From positions 1 through 64,000 of the forward strand of contig CAIMFH010000133.1 in assembly GCA_903840265.1 (NCBI GenBank): DNA of 64,000 nt, in the 5' to 3' direction. The translations under genes and the position numbers were made by a program. The notes below the pieces were generated by a model. The model searched no databases. It was not told where the DNA came from and worked only from the letters and a program-made list of their open reading frames with translations. Each line of letters opens with the position of its first letter. Position 1 is the stretch's first letter. The stretch comes from an uncultured Schlesneria sp. Lineage in GTDB: Bacteria; Planctomycetota; Planctomycetia; Planctomycetales; Planctomycetaceae. Below, one piece after another: positions 27,199-36,125 of this stretch.

Positions 27199-27227
27199 CC
27201 TCTCTCCGTATCGCACCGATACGAGAA
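27199..27227 (-). promoter_or_regulatory. Hairpin at the nrdA ribosome-binding site
   Basis: CGTATCG (27207-27213) and CGATACG (27217-27223) form a 7-bp stem with a 3-base loop immediately 5' of the nrdA ribosome-binding site (complement of 27199-27205). Three more pairs past a bulge reach into that site. It could link the riboswitch to translation control, but it may also be constitutive. Confidence 0.45.
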
Positions 27228-27302
27228 TGCGGACGCACCGAATCTTGTTCGAGAACGACCGATCGAGGAGTGATCGCAGTCGCGGAAGAAAACGAATATC
27301 GC

Positions 27303-27328
27303 AGGCCCGCCAGCCAATGCTTGGCGGT
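27303..27328 (-). promoter_or_regulatory. Possible expression-platform hairpin
   Basis: Between the B12 riboswitch and nrdA the minus strand can form a stem CCGCCA/TGGCGG around an AGCATTGGC loop. It is followed by a T-containing but broken tract (TTCGTTTTCTT near 27289). It could be a weak intrinsic terminator used by the riboswitch; this is inference. Confidence 0.3.
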
Positions 27329-27461
27329 CCCAATCAGCGCACTCGTCCGCGCAGCAGAATACATCCATCCCCCGACCGCCCTTTCCCGAGAAGGTTCGGC
27401 AGACAAACAGCTCAGCCCGATGGCATCCGGCCATCGCAATCCTGTGAATCTGAACTGTTCA

Positions 27462-27661
27462 ATCGCTGGCAGGTCTTCGGACTCGCGAACACTCGGCCCA
27501 CCCGTAAAAGTGGACCAATTCCTACTAGCCATCGCTTCCCAATTCTTGCGAATCAGTGCTCTGTGATGGCGGTCGTTTTCGCTTACCGCTGCGGGGCAGT
27601 CCCGGATTTACACCGGATTCCCTCTTATCGTGACCACGACATCTTGTGGTCAACCAGCAAC
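27462..27661 (-). promoter_or_regulatory. Cobalamin (B12) riboswitch aptamer upstream of nrdAB
   Basis: Read on the minus strand this has the defining parts of an AdoCbl-type riboswitch. GGGAATCCGGTGTAAATCC is followed by GGGACTGCCCCGCAGCGGTA (27581-27626) and, at the 3' end, by the B12 box GAGTCCGAAGACCTGCC (27468-27484). An 8-bp closing stem pairs 27654-27661 with 27462-27469, and a hairpin at 27631-27652 (TGACCAC/GTGGTCA) lies inside it. It starts within ten bases of a good promoter and ends 272 bases before the nrdA start. B12 binding would be expected to lower expression of this B12-independent reductase. Confidence 0.93.
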
Positions 27662-27668
27662 GGGACGC

Positions 27669-27696
27669 ACTATATCTTGCTGGCGGCTGGTGTCAA
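27669..27696 (-). promoter_or_regulatory. Sigma-70-like promoter for nrdAB
   Basis: On the minus strand a perfect -35 box TTGACA (27691-27696) and a -10 box TATAGT (27669-27674) are 16 bases apart. The predicted transcript start, near 27660, coincides with the 5' closing stem of the cobalamin riboswitch, which supports both calls. Confidence 0.75.
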
Positions 27697-28015
27697 TTCA
27701 GGAAAATCGGAATCGTGGGGAGACGCTCAAGAGATCCGAAAAGCACCGATGGACCGCGCGTAACTGGAGCTGCATCAGGAAGTTGGAGCGTCCAATCCTG
27801 CTCGTTTGTCGATGTTGATGTGTCGCGCATTCGAGTGGGATTTCTGTAATACTCTGGCTTCGGATCGTGTTTCGAAAAGGCGTCGAACGTTGATCGCCAG
27901 CTACTTGAAGCCGAGACGAAAACACCTCTGTTCTTGCTGGTTGGTGAGCACCGCGCACGGCATTTGTGATGTGCCCTCAGTCTGTGTTCTCGCGTTTGTG
28001 TTGAAGGTTTTTGGT

Positions 28016-29341
28016 ATGCAAATCGATTCCAAACGCAAACCCTTGTATGCCCAGTTGTACGTGCAAGTGCTGGTAGCCATCTTCCTGGGGGCGGCGTTCG
28101 GGCATTTCAGTCCCAAGCTGGCGACGGCGATGAAGCCGCTCGGCGATGGCTTTATTAAGCTCGTCAAGATGATGATCACGCCGATTGTGTTCACGACGAT
28201 CGTCGTTGGCATCGCCAAAATGGGCGACATGAAAAAGGTCGGCCGAGTTGGCATGAAGGCCCTCATCTACTTTGAGGTCGTCTCGACATTGGCACTGGCG
28301 ATTGGCTTAATCGTCGTCAACGTGATTCGCCCAGGTGCCGGGATCAATGCAGATGTCAGCACTCTGGATACGAAGGCGATTGCCAATTACACGGCGAATG
28401 CCAAGTCTCAGTCCGCTGTCGATCTCATCATGCATGTCATTCCGGAATCGATCGTCGGTGCATTTGCCAGCGGCGAAATTCTTCAAGTGATTCTGTTCTC
28501 CATTCTCTTCGGCGTGGCTCTGGCCCAATTTGGCGATCAAGGGAAACCGCTGATCGACCTGATCGATCGACTCTCTCATGTGCTATTCAGCGTGATCGGC
28601 TTGATCATGCGACTGGCTCCGATCGGTGCCTTCGGTGCGATGGCCTTTACGATCGGTGCTTTTGGCCTGGATACGTTGTTTTCGCTGGGAAAGTTGCTCG
28701 CGTGCGTCTATCTGACGTGCTTCCTGTTCGTCGCTTTGGTGCTGGGCTCGATCGCGCGTCTGACGGGATTCAGCTTGTGGTTGTTCCTGCGGTACATCAA
28801 AGAAGAGCTGTTGATTGTGCTGGGAACTTCGTCGTCTGAAGCGGCATTGCCACGCATGATCTCGAAGCTGGAAAACATTGGCTGTGCCAAGCCGGTCGTG
28901 GGACTAGTCATCCCGACCGGATACTCCTTCAACTTGGACGGGACATCGATCTACTTGACGATGGCGGCCGTCTTCATTGCTCAGGCGACGAATGTGCCCC
29001 TCAGCCTGGGTCAGCAGTTGACACTGCTCGCGGTGCTGCTGCTCACGTCCAAGGGGGCGGCAGCCGTGACGGGCGGGGGATTCATCACACTCGCAGCGAC
29101 ACTCTCAGTGGTGGGAGATGTCCCCGTCGCGGGGCTATCGCTATTGCTGGGTATCGACCGCTTCATGTCGGAGTGCCGCGCCATCACCAATCTCATCGGC
29201 AACGGCGTCGCGACGATGGTCATTGCCAAATGGGAGGGGGCGCTCGATATGGAGCGAGTTCAACTGGTGTTGACGCGGGACTCGAGTGCAATCGCTGACG
29301 AACCTGTCACACCGCTGGCAATTAATACGGCCGACCCGTGA
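28016..29341 (+). CDS. dctA: Dicarboxylate/cation symporter, DctA/GltP family
   Basis: The ATG at 28016 follows AAGG and gives 441 residues; the 70-residue upstream extension is not plausible. The protein is a polytopic membrane transporter of the DAACS family, which imports C4-dicarboxylates or glutamate with Na+ or H+. Signatures include the re-entrant loop [39 protein letters not shown] and the C-terminal [20 protein letters not shown]. The Asp and Arg/Asn residues of the last motif bind substrate; the pattern favours dicarboxylates, though glutamate cannot be excluded. It is divergent from nrdAB and ends at a hairpin terminator. Confidence 0.9.
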   Translation: MQIDSKRKPLYAQLYVQVLVAIFLGAAFGHFSPKLATAMKPLGDGFIKLVKMMITPIVFTTIVVGIAKMGDMKKVGRVGMKALIYFEVVSTLALAIGLIVVNVIRPGAGINADVSTLDTKAIANYTANAKSQSAVDLIMHVIPESIVGAFASGEILQVILFSILFGVALAQFGDQGKPLIDLIDRLSHVLFSVIGLIMRLAPIGAFGAMAFTIGAFGLDTLFSLGKLLACVYLTCFLFVALVLGSIARLTGFSLWLFLRYIKEELLIVLGTSSSEAALPRMISKLENIGCAKPVVGLVIPTGYSFNLDGTSIYLTMAAVFIAQATNVPLSLGQQLTLLAVLLLTSKGAAAVTGGGFITLAATLSVVGDVPVAGLSLLLGIDRFMSECRAITNLIGNGVATMVIAKWEGALDMERVQLVLTRDSSAIADEPVTPLAINTADP

Positions 29342-29374
29342 ACTACAAGCTTAGTTCCCAGTTGAATGAAAAGA

Positions 29375-29412
29375 CCCTGAAGGCAGGCGGTTCCTGCAAT
29401 CAGGGCATTTTT
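29375..29412 (+). terminator. Terminator of dctA
   Basis: CCCTGA (29375-29380) pairs with TCAGGG (29400-29405), with an inner GCAGG/CCTGC pairing, and a CATTTTTG tract follows. It lies about 35 bases after the dctA stop. Confidence 0.7.
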
Positions 29413-29424
29413 GAACTTAATCAG

Positions 29425-29498
29425 TGTCCCCGGCTGGAGTCGAACCAGCAACCTTCGGCTTCGGAGGCCAACGCTCTATCCAATTGAGCTACGGAGAC
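29425..29498 (-). tRNA. tRNA-Arg (anticodon CCG)
   Basis: On the minus strand the sequence folds into a full cloverleaf. The acceptor stem is GTCTCCG/CGGGGAC, the D arm is GCTCAATTGGATAGAGC, and the anticodon stem-loop TTGGC-CTCCGAA-GCCGA has anticodon CCG. The T arm is GCTGG-TTCGACT-CCAGC. The discriminator base is A, and CCA is not encoded. The tRNA reads CGG arginine codons. Confidence 0.96.
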
Positions 29499-29636
29499 AG
29501 AATGCGAGTCTGCAGATGGGGAACGGACAGATCGCTAAGACTACGAGGCGATTTTGCGAATGTCAATTCCCTGAAGAGTGTTACTGGGGATCGATCGCAG
29601 GATGATGTTTTCATATCGTCAGCCCCAGCAATATCG

Positions 29637-30908
29637 CTAAAGAGCCGCTTGGATTGCTCGCAGGACATCACCGTCGCTCGGTAGGTTGGTATCGATTAAC
29701 GGGCGAAGGCGAATGGGGATTTCGTCCATGCGGTAGGCTGTTCCCGGAATGTGAATTCCATAGGTTGCCGTCGTGAAGAGAACCGTCGGCTGCAGGGGAA
29801 TCTTTGAATTGATTCCGTCCAGAACAATGGTCGGAATGCTCCGCAGATGGTCTTGAGCGGCCGGCGAGAACGAGTCGACTCGCGCCGTACCCACCAAGAC
29901 CAATGCGTCGGCTTCTTTATTCTCCAGAACATCGCCCGCTGAATACTCGTCAGGGTTATAGCGCGGATATCCACGGGCCAGGTTGACGCTGAACGGATAG
30001 CCGGTTTGCCAGCAGAGGACGCTGTCGGCTCCCGACACATCGCCCACATTGCGTAACCGACGAGCGTGGAATCGGGTGAACTGATTCAGATCGATCACCA
30101 ACCGCAACAGGGCTTCCACATTGCGATGTCCCATCGGATGCTGAGCCACTCCGTATCCGAAGAAGATGACGCCGCAACGACACTGCTTCATCATCTGCGC
30201 GAGTCGCTTCAATTCTTTAAGTGGCGCACCGACCGCCTGCCCGGGATTAGGCTCGACTCCCTTTAACAGAGCCCTCAACGTCCAGAGAACGTCAAAGTCG
30301 CTGCCAGGATCAATCTTTAGAAACCAATCGGCCCCTTCGGCCGTTTTGCTGGGGGCAGAGTCGACGACCACCAGTGTTCGGTCCGCGCGACCATTGGGCG
30401 TCAACATTCCCGGCGCATCCATCGAGTATCGCTCCATATGACGTGGATGCGACTTGACGGGGTCAGCTCCCCAATAGATGACAAGGTCGGCGCGATTCCT
30501 GATTTCACCGAGCGAGCAGGTTGATTCACCCACTTGTTGAAGTGCGAGAATCGACGGGGCGTGTCCTTCTGACGCGGTGGTGTCGATCGTGGCACCAAGC
30601 TTGTCCGCGAGTGCGACGGCGGCTCGTTGGCCTTCCGTGCTGCTCTTCGACAAACCAAAAATGAGCGGGGCTCGGGCATCACGCAAGATTGCAGCGGCTG
30701 CCTGGATCCCCTGCTGGAAAGTCGCTTCATGGCCTCGAAGTTGAACCGACGGGGCCGTCGATGTCCAAGGACTCAGATACCACGGTTCGGCGAGGCAACA
30801 GGCGTGTTCTGCGGCAGTGATCACGCCGTCCCGGACCGTCACTTTGAGATCGTCACAGATGCAGGCGCAAACTGTGCAGGCGACATTTTCGATCGTTCTT
30901 TCGGACAT
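29637..30908 (-). CDS. fhcB: Formylmethanofuran dehydrogenase subunit B homologue
   Basis: The 423-residue protein belongs to the molybdopterin-oxidoreductase-like B subunit of formylmethanofuran dehydrogenase. In methylotrophs and planctomycetes it is part of the formyltransferase/hydrolase complex of the H4MPT-linked formaldehyde oxidation route. The N-terminal cysteines Cys11, Cys14 and Cys18 (CTVCACICDD) match the iron-sulfur motif of the archaeal enzyme. Further family blocks are YWGADPVKSHPRHMERYS, FFGYGVAQHPMGHRNVEALL and YPRYNPDEYSAGD. In the methylotroph complex this subunit is reported to have lost redox function, so activity should not be assumed. The other fhc genes are not nearby. 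It starts six bases after the dus stop codon, so the two form an operon. Confidence 0.9.
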   Translation of the reverse strand: MSERTIENVACTVCACICDDLKVTVRDGVITAAEHACCLAEPWYLSPWTSTAPSVQLRGHEATFQQGIQAAAAILRDARAPLIFGLSKSSTEGQRAAVALADKLGATIDTTASEGHAPSILALQQVGESTCSLGEIRNRADLVIYWGADPVKSHPRHMERYSMDAPGMLTPNGRADRTLVVVDSAPSKTAEGADWFLKIDPGSDFDVLWTLRALLKGVEPNPGQAVGAPLKELKRLAQMMKQCRCGVIFFGYGVAQHPMGHRNVEALLRLVIDLNQFTRFHARRLRNVGDVSGADSVLCWQTGYPFSVNLARGYPRYNPDEYSAGDVLENKEADALVLVGTARVDSFSPAAQDHLRSIPTIVLDGINSKIPLQPTVLFTTATYGIHIPGTAYRMDEIPIRLRPLIDTNLPSDGDVLRAIQAAL

Positions 30909-30914
30909 ATCCGC

Positions 30915-32012
30915 CTACCAGTTTTCGTTGGGCCCCGCAGGAACCGGAATGTAAAGGTCGGGCAGGATGCCTGTTCGACTCCCTCGAGCAGGGCCATTCG
31001 CAGTGATGTCGACCAGCGTCGCCTCAAATTCCGCACAGGTCTTCGCCGATTGAAGTTGATTCCGCAACGCTGCTGGAACGAGCATCGCCTTCAGGTACCA
31101 GTGAGCCATCTTGCGAAACGAACTGATTCCCCGCTCGATTCCTCGTTGCTCAATCACGTAGCCAAACTGTCGTCGCAGCAATTCCAGGCGATCGTCGAAC
31201 GACCCCGACGACTCGATCTCGCCGGTTGTCTCCCATTCCACAAACTGGCGGAACAGCCAGGGATTGGCGAGGGCCCCGCGTCCGATTGAAATCGCATGAC
31301 AACCTGTTTCGGCAAACATTCGCTCGCCGTCGGCAATCGTGCGGATGTCGCCGTTACCAATGATGGGGATGCGTTCGACAGCTTCGACGACTTTGCGAAT
31401 CCCAGTTCGATCGACGGTACCACTAAATCCCTGCTCGCGCGTGCGGCCATGGATGGCGACGGCGGCCACGCCGACTTGCTCGAACTCGCGAGCGAACTTC
31501 GGTGCCGTCAGTTGTTGGCTGTCCCAGCCCAATCGCATTTTCACGGTGACTGGCAGCGTCACCGATTCGACGACCGTACGAACCAGTTCAATCGTGCTAT
31601 CGACCTGGCACATCAGGCTGGCGCCGGCCCCCACCTTCGTAATTCGATTGACCGGACATCCCATATTGATATCGATCGAATCGACGCCGCGTGCCTGCAG
31701 CAGTTGAGCCGCATCGCGCATCACGATGGGATCGTGACCGAAGATCTGCACCGCGAACGGTCGATCTTCCGGGCAGGTTTCGACCAATTGCAATGTCCTC
31801 GGCCCGCCATCCAGTAGTCCTCGGGCATTAACCAGGTCTGTCGTCCCTAGCCCGACGCCTCCCAGACCGCGGACGATCCGTCGGAACGGGAGATTCGTAT
31901 AGCCCGCCAGCGGCGACAATAAGTAACGCGAGGGGAGAGGAATATTTCCGAAGTGGAGCGGCGGCAGTCCCGCCAGCCAGGATCGGACAGAGGAAGTGGG
32001 AAGGTTGGGCAT
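30915..32012 (-). CDS. dus: tRNA-dihydrouridine synthase
   Basis: This flavoenzyme reduces uridines in tRNA D-loops. From the preferred start at 32012 it has 365 residues; an ATG at 32096 would add 28 residues without a ribosome-binding site. The FMN barrel begins LLSPLAGYTNLPFRR. The catalytic cysteine is Cys119 in NMGCPVNRITKVGAG, and VKMRLGW and IHGRTREQGFSG follow. IIGNGDI and ISIGRGALANPWLF form the phosphate-binding end, and a helical C-terminal domain closes it. The layout is DusB-like. It is tightly coupled to fhcB. Confidence 0.92.
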   Translation of the reverse strand: MPNLPTSSVRSWLAGLPPLHFGNIPLPSRYLLSPLAGYTNLPFRRIVRGLGGVGLGTTDLVNARGLLDGGPRTLQLVETCPEDRPFAVQIFGHDPIVMRDAAQLLQARGVDSIDINMGCPVNRITKVGAGASLMCQVDSTIELVRTVVESVTLPVTVKMRLGWDSQQLTAPKFAREFEQVGVAAVAIHGRTREQGFSGTVDRTGIRKVVEAVERIPIIGNGDIRTIADGERMFAETGCHAISIGRGALANPWLFRQFVEWETTGEIESSGSFDDRLELLRRQFGYVIEQRGIERGISSFRKMAHWYLKAMLVPAALRNQLQSAKTCAEFEATLVDITANGPARGSRTGILPDLYIPVPAGPNENW

Positions 32013-32278
32013 GAGCGAGAGGAGCTTTAAGATCCGGAAAACACTACCAGGTAACGTGTTATGCGATCGAGGTGGGCTGAGGATGGAATAATTCAAACGT
32101 AGTCAGACCTGCAGTTTACACGACGTCCTTCCCTGAAAGTATGCCAGAGTGTGGACAAAGCTGGCTGCCTGACTTTTCTCAAGGCGGATCGTCTGCTACC
32201 TTGTGTGGCTCGTTCCTCACGGCTTGCCCATCGGTCTGGCCAGCCTTCAACCTGAATATGGACAGAAACGGTATTGCC

Positions 32279-32368
32279 ATGAAAGTGAAGCTCACAACAA
32301 AGCAGAAGCGAGATCGTCGGTGGAAGATCAAGCGACGTAAAGCACGACGACTGAAGACGGGCCTCTGA
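32279..32368 (+). CDS. Very small, highly basic protein
   Basis: The frame ending at 32368 has a start at 32279 giving 29 residues (MKVKLTTKQKRDRRWKIKRR, then KARRLKTGL). An ATG at 32258 would add seven residues. Over half of the residues are Lys or Arg. The pattern resembles the AURKAIP1/COX24 (mS38/bS22-like) class of tiny ribosomal-subunit proteins, which are also annotated in planctomycetes; this resemblance is by eye. A strong terminator follows 25 bases later, which supports an expressed gene. The longer 75-codon frame upstream is not believed. Confidence 0.6.
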   Translation: MKVKLTTKQKRDRRWKIKRRKARRLKTGL

Positions 32369-32390
32369 AATCCGTTTCGTCTGATGATAA

Positions 32391-32421
32391 AAAAGCCCGG
32401 CAGTTTTGCCGGGCTTTTTTT
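32391..32421 (+). terminator. Rho-independent terminator
   Basis: AGCCCGGCA (32394-32402) pairs with TGCCGGGCT (32407-32415), flanked by A and T runs. It can serve the small basic protein gene and, in the other direction, the SNF2 gene. Confidence 0.93.
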
Positions 32422-32440
32422 GTAGGACGTCTGCCACTTC

Positions 32441-32468
32441 AGTCATTCCCGCCTGCGCGGGAATGACT
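32441..32468. repeat. REP-like palindrome
   Basis: Perfect 12-base arms AGTCATTCCCGC and GCGGGAATGACT enclose CTGC. This ATTCCCGC...GCGGGAAT palindrome is a very common short extragenic repeat in bacteria. It lies just after the terminator and 26 bases before the SNF2 stop codon. Confidence 0.85.
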
Positions 32469-32493
32469 ATCCCGAATCATCTGTGTTAACCAC

Positions 32494-35400
32494 TTACGAC
32501 AGCAGCAATCGCAAGTCGTCTGTGGTCAGGTTCTGCAGCAGCGAGTTGTTCTGCTCCAGGATGGCATCGGCCAATTCGCGTTTCTGTTGCTGCAATTCGG
32601 CGATCTTTTCTTCCACTGTGTTGCGGCAGATCAGGCGGTATGCAAACACCTGTCGCGTCTGGCCGACACGGTGGGCACGGTCGATGGCCTGAGTTTCGAC
32701 GGCCGGATTCCACCAAGGATCGAGAATGAAGACGTAATCGGCGGCGGTCAGGTTCAGACCCAAGCCCCCGGCCTTCAAACTGATCAGGAACACACCACAC
32801 TTGTCGTCGCTCTGGAAGTGTTCGACGCGTTCTTTACGATCCCGCGTCTGACCGTCGAGGTATTCGTAGGCAATACCCTTCTTGTCCAGATGCTGCCGCA
32901 CAATGGCGAGCATGCTGGTGAACTGTGAGAAGACGAGCGTCTTATGCCCTTCTTCGATCAGTTCTTCGATGTGCGGAATCAGCACGTCGAGTTTCGCACT
33001 GGCATCGTCGAAGGCAGACTTATTGAGCAACGCCGGATGGCACGCGACCTGACGCAACCGAAGCAACGCTTCCAGCACGTGCATTCGCGACTTCGCCAAG
33101 CCCTGGTCTTCGATGATGCCCAGCAGCGAATCGCGGTAGTGGTCCCGCAGTTCGTTGTACAGACGCTGCTGTTCGTCGCCCATTTCGCAGTAAATCGTCT
33201 GCTCGAGCTTTTCTGGCAGTTCGCTGGCCACACTTTGCTTGGTACGACGCAAAATCAACGGACGCAGACCATCGGCCAGAATTTGTCGCGTCTCTTTGTT
33301 CTCGGGATCGGCTGCATGCAGCTTAAAGGCCGAACTGCGACCGAGCATGCTGGGATTCAGGAACTCGAAGATCGAGCACAAGTCGCCCAGGTGATTTTCG
33401 ATTGGCGTACCGCTCAGGCCGATACGGTGCTTGGCCTGCAAGAGCCGTGATGCTTTCGCGACCTGCGAGCTGGAGTTCTTAATCGCTTGCGCTTCGTCAA
33501 GAATCACATAGTCGAACTGAATCTCTTTCAGTGCGAGAATGTCGCGACGCAACGTGCCGTAGGTGGTCAGGATCAGGTCATGCTTGGTGAAGTCGTCACG
33601 CATCTTGGCGCGTTCCAAGCCGGCGTATTCGAGCGACTTCATGTTCGGAGTGAACTTTTCGCACTCCTGCTTCCAGTTAAACAGCAGCGATTTTGGAACG
33701 ACTACCAGCGACGGGGTTCGCTTCTTGAGTCGCTGACGTCGGCCTTCCAGGAACGCCAACATTTGGATCGTCTTACCGAGACCCATGTCGTCCGCCAGGC
33801 AGCCACCGAACTGGAACTCTTCCAGAAAACGGAGCCAGCCCAAGCCTTCACGCTGATAGGGACGCAGTTCACCCTTGAAGCCCTCTGGCTCCTTGTCGGG
33901 TACCACGCCACTGAAGGCAGCGAGTCGCTCGCGCACTTCCAGGAAGCGAGCATCGAAATCCACCGACGGCTGTGAGACCAGCAATGCATCGAGGATCCCG
34001 GCTTGAACCATGCCGAACTTCAGATGTTCGCCTTCGATCTCACCCAGCCCAGCCAGCAGACCGTAGCGCTTCATCCATTCCTCGGGAAGAATCCCCAAGG
34101 AACCGTCGTCGAGCATGATGGTGCCGTCGCCGCGGGCCAGTGCGGCCAGCAACTCTGGGAACGTCACGCGTGCGCCACCGCCAAAATCGACATCGGCGTG
34201 CAGTTCGAACCAGTCGATGTTCGACTTGACCTGGAACTTCAATTCCAGTGGTTGGCGAACTTGCTTGCCATCGGCTCGGACTTGCCAGTTCTCAGCGATC
34301 AGCTTGCGGACTGCTGGAGCCAGATCGCGAGCAGCGATTTCAGCGTCGTGCTGGCCACGCTTTTGATCCAGCAATCGACGGAAGCCGCCATCTTGAAGCT
34401 GTGACCAGGCGTGCGCCTCGGCTTGCTTGTCACGCAACAGGCATCGGCTGGCGGCTCGCTGAACGATGGCCCATTGGCTGCTGGTTCCGCGGACCGAGGT
34501 GCCGTCATAGTCAAACAGGATCTCGGCCTTCAGTCGATCTTGATGCCATCGCGACTTGCCAGGGGCATGCACAACGAGGATCGGCTTCGGTGCAACAATG
34601 ACTTCTTCAAGCTGCAATTCGGGTGGAAGCTCGAGCTTGGGGAGCGCGGGCATGTCCAACAAGCGATCAACGAGTTCGTGTTCTTCGCCACCAGGAACCT
34701 GGAAATCGTCGGATCGTCGCAGCAGCGTCACCCAAGGATAGGCGTCGAAATCCTGGAACGGCCGGATGGTGTTGCCCGAGATTGCCAGTCCACCTGGCAC
34801 GACCAGAACCGGGTCTCGCAATGTGATGCGTTCTTCTTCGCGAATCAGGTAGCCGCGCAGCTTCCAGACGTTTGGTTCCTCATGGAACTCAATCGCCAGG
34901 CACAATTCCCACGGACCTTTTTCGTCCCAATCCAGGGTCTCGGTGACGCGTTCTTCTTCGCCCTGCAGACGGATGCGCCCGGTGGCACAGATGGCGGGGA
35001 GCAGCAGCTGGCACAGATCGTGTGGGACGCGGTAGCGGAAGGCCGCGAAATTATCGGCAGTCGCGCCGTTCATCTGGGAACGGTCGGGAGTTCCACCGAC
35101 TAAGTGCGCCAAGATTCGTCGATCTTCGTCATCGTCGATTTCGTCAAACCGGCCGGGTCGCAGCTTCAAGGGCTTCAGCTTGCCCCACTCGCCGTTCGCT
35201 CGACGTTGACGTTGCGACGTCTGAATAATGATCAGGCCGGCCTCTTCACTGGCCGCGGCGTCAATTTCGTAAAACACCTGGCGTTCACGGCCGGCAGCGG
35301 AAGTCGTCGATTCATCGACTTGCATCGCCTTGCGCAGATCGATCAGACGCGATTCCCATTCTTTAACGCGCGGTGGCGCGGCGTCAACCTGTCGCGATTC

Positions 35401-35832
35401 ACGATCTGCAGGACGGAGCTTGACGGAGCGTGACGATGAATTTGAGAAATACTCGTCCGCGTCCCCTTCCAAGTCATCCAGTTCAAAACCAAGCGGCTCG
35501 TCATCATCCACAGCGAAGGGGGGAATGAACCCTGGTTTGGCGGAACCCGAGACGTAGTGTCCGGAATCGGCAGCCAGAATTGTCGCCCACAAATGCTTGC
35601 AGTGCGGATTGCCGCTCGGATTTGCGGACGTGCCGACACAGTTGCACGTTGTCACCAGCGCGTTGTTATCGCGGCTGAGCTGTGTCTGGAATTCAACACC
35701 ATCCCGTACCACCGCAAAGAGGTGATCAGGTGTTACTCGGATTACGGATACTCGTTCGGCTTGAATGTAGGCCGCACCACGAAATCGAATATCACCACGA
35801 AACTTGCTCTCCAGCAGTTCCGACAACGTCAT
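32494..35832 (-). CDS. SNF2-family DNA-dependent ATPase with SWIM zinc finger
   Basis: The start at 35832 follows AGGAAC and removes a 36-residue extension, leaving 1112 residues. A SWIM zinc finger comes first: Cys63, Cys65, Cys78 and His80 (CxC-x12-CxH). A long bacterial SNF2-associated middle region follows. The ATPase domain has DDMGLGKTIQML (about 680-690), DEAQAIKNSSS (about 778) and LSGTPIENHLGDL. The second lobe has SLKAGGLGLNLTAADYVF and DPWWNPAVETQAIDRAHRVGQ (about 1034-1055). Such proteins translocate on duplex DNA and remodel protein-DNA complexes, but the bacterial role is not settled. All helicase motifs are intact. Divergent from the larA-like gene. Confidence 0.93.
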   Translation of the reverse strand: MTLSELLESKFRGDIRFRGAAYIQAERVSVIRVTPDHLFAVVRDGVEFQTQLSRDNNALVTTCNCVGTSANPSGNPHCKHLWATILAADSGHYVSGSAKPGFIPPFAVDDDEPLGFELDDLEGDADEYFSNSSSRSVKLRPADRESRQVDAAPPRVKEWESRLIDLRKAMQVDESTTSAAGRERQVFYEIDAAASEEAGLIIIQTSQRQRRANGEWGKLKPLKLRPGRFDEIDDDEDRRILAHLVGGTPDRSQMNGATADNFAAFRYRVPHDLCQLLLPAICATGRIRLQGEEERVTETLDWDEKGPWELCLAIEFHEEPNVWKLRGYLIREEERITLRDPVLVVPGGLAISGNTIRPFQDFDAYPWVTLLRRSDDFQVPGGEEHELVDRLLDMPALPKLELPPELQLEEVIVAPKPILVVHAPGKSRWHQDRLKAEILFDYDGTSVRGTSSQWAIVQRAASRCLLRDKQAEAHAWSQLQDGGFRRLLDQKRGQHDAEIAARDLAPAVRKLIAENWQVRADGKQVRQPLELKFQVKSNIDWFELHADVDFGGGARVTFPELLAALARGDGTIMLDDGSLGILPEEWMKRYGLLAGLGEIEGEHLKFGMVQAGILDALLVSQPSVDFDARFLEVRERLAAFSGVVPDKEPEGFKGELRPYQREGLGWLRFLEEFQFGGCLADDMGLGKTIQMLAFLEGRRQRLKKRTPSLVVVPKSLLFNWKQECEKFTPNMKSLEYAGLERAKMRDDFTKHDLILTTYGTLRRDILALKEIQFDYVILDEAQAIKNSSSQVAKASRLLQAKHRIGLSGTPIENHLGDLCSIFEFLNPSMLGRSSAFKLHAADPENKETRQILADGLRPLILRRTKQSVASELPEKLEQTIYCEMGDEQQRLYNELRDHYRDSLLGIIEDQGLAKSRMHVLEALLRLRQVACHPALLNKSAFDDASAKLDVLIPHIEELIEEGHKTLVFSQFTSMLAIVRQHLDKKGIAYEYLDGQTRDRKERVEHFQSDDKCGVFLISLKAGGLGLNLTAADYVFILDPWWNPAVETQAIDRAHRVGQTRQVFAYRLICRNTVEEKIAELQQQKRELADAILEQNNSLLQNLTTDDLRLLLS

Positions 35833-36125
35833 GGACAGTTCCTGTCGCGAGTCAAAGTTGGCGCGCGATTGTTCACGAAAGTTCGGAATCTTGCGCGCAG
35901 CATGGAAAGGTAGCTGATCCGAGCGAGTGAGGGTAGTCAAAGAGAGCAGAATGACAGGAAAAGGTTGAGTTTACTGCTAGCCCTTGCACTCTGCGGAAAG
36001 TCGCAGTTTGTCCGCGAACTGAACTTCTTCGAGTCTGGGTGGCCGATCTGCGCGCTTCGCAGATACAATTTCGTGGTCAATGCTCGGCCTTAATCCTGTT
36101 TCGACAATCGCCATCGGTGAGAGAG

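Noticed and set aside
27110-27763. Plus-strand frame of 217 codons across the nrdA leader
   Set aside because: It is antisense to the riboswitch and the nrdA start and has Arg/Ser/Thr-rich shadow composition.
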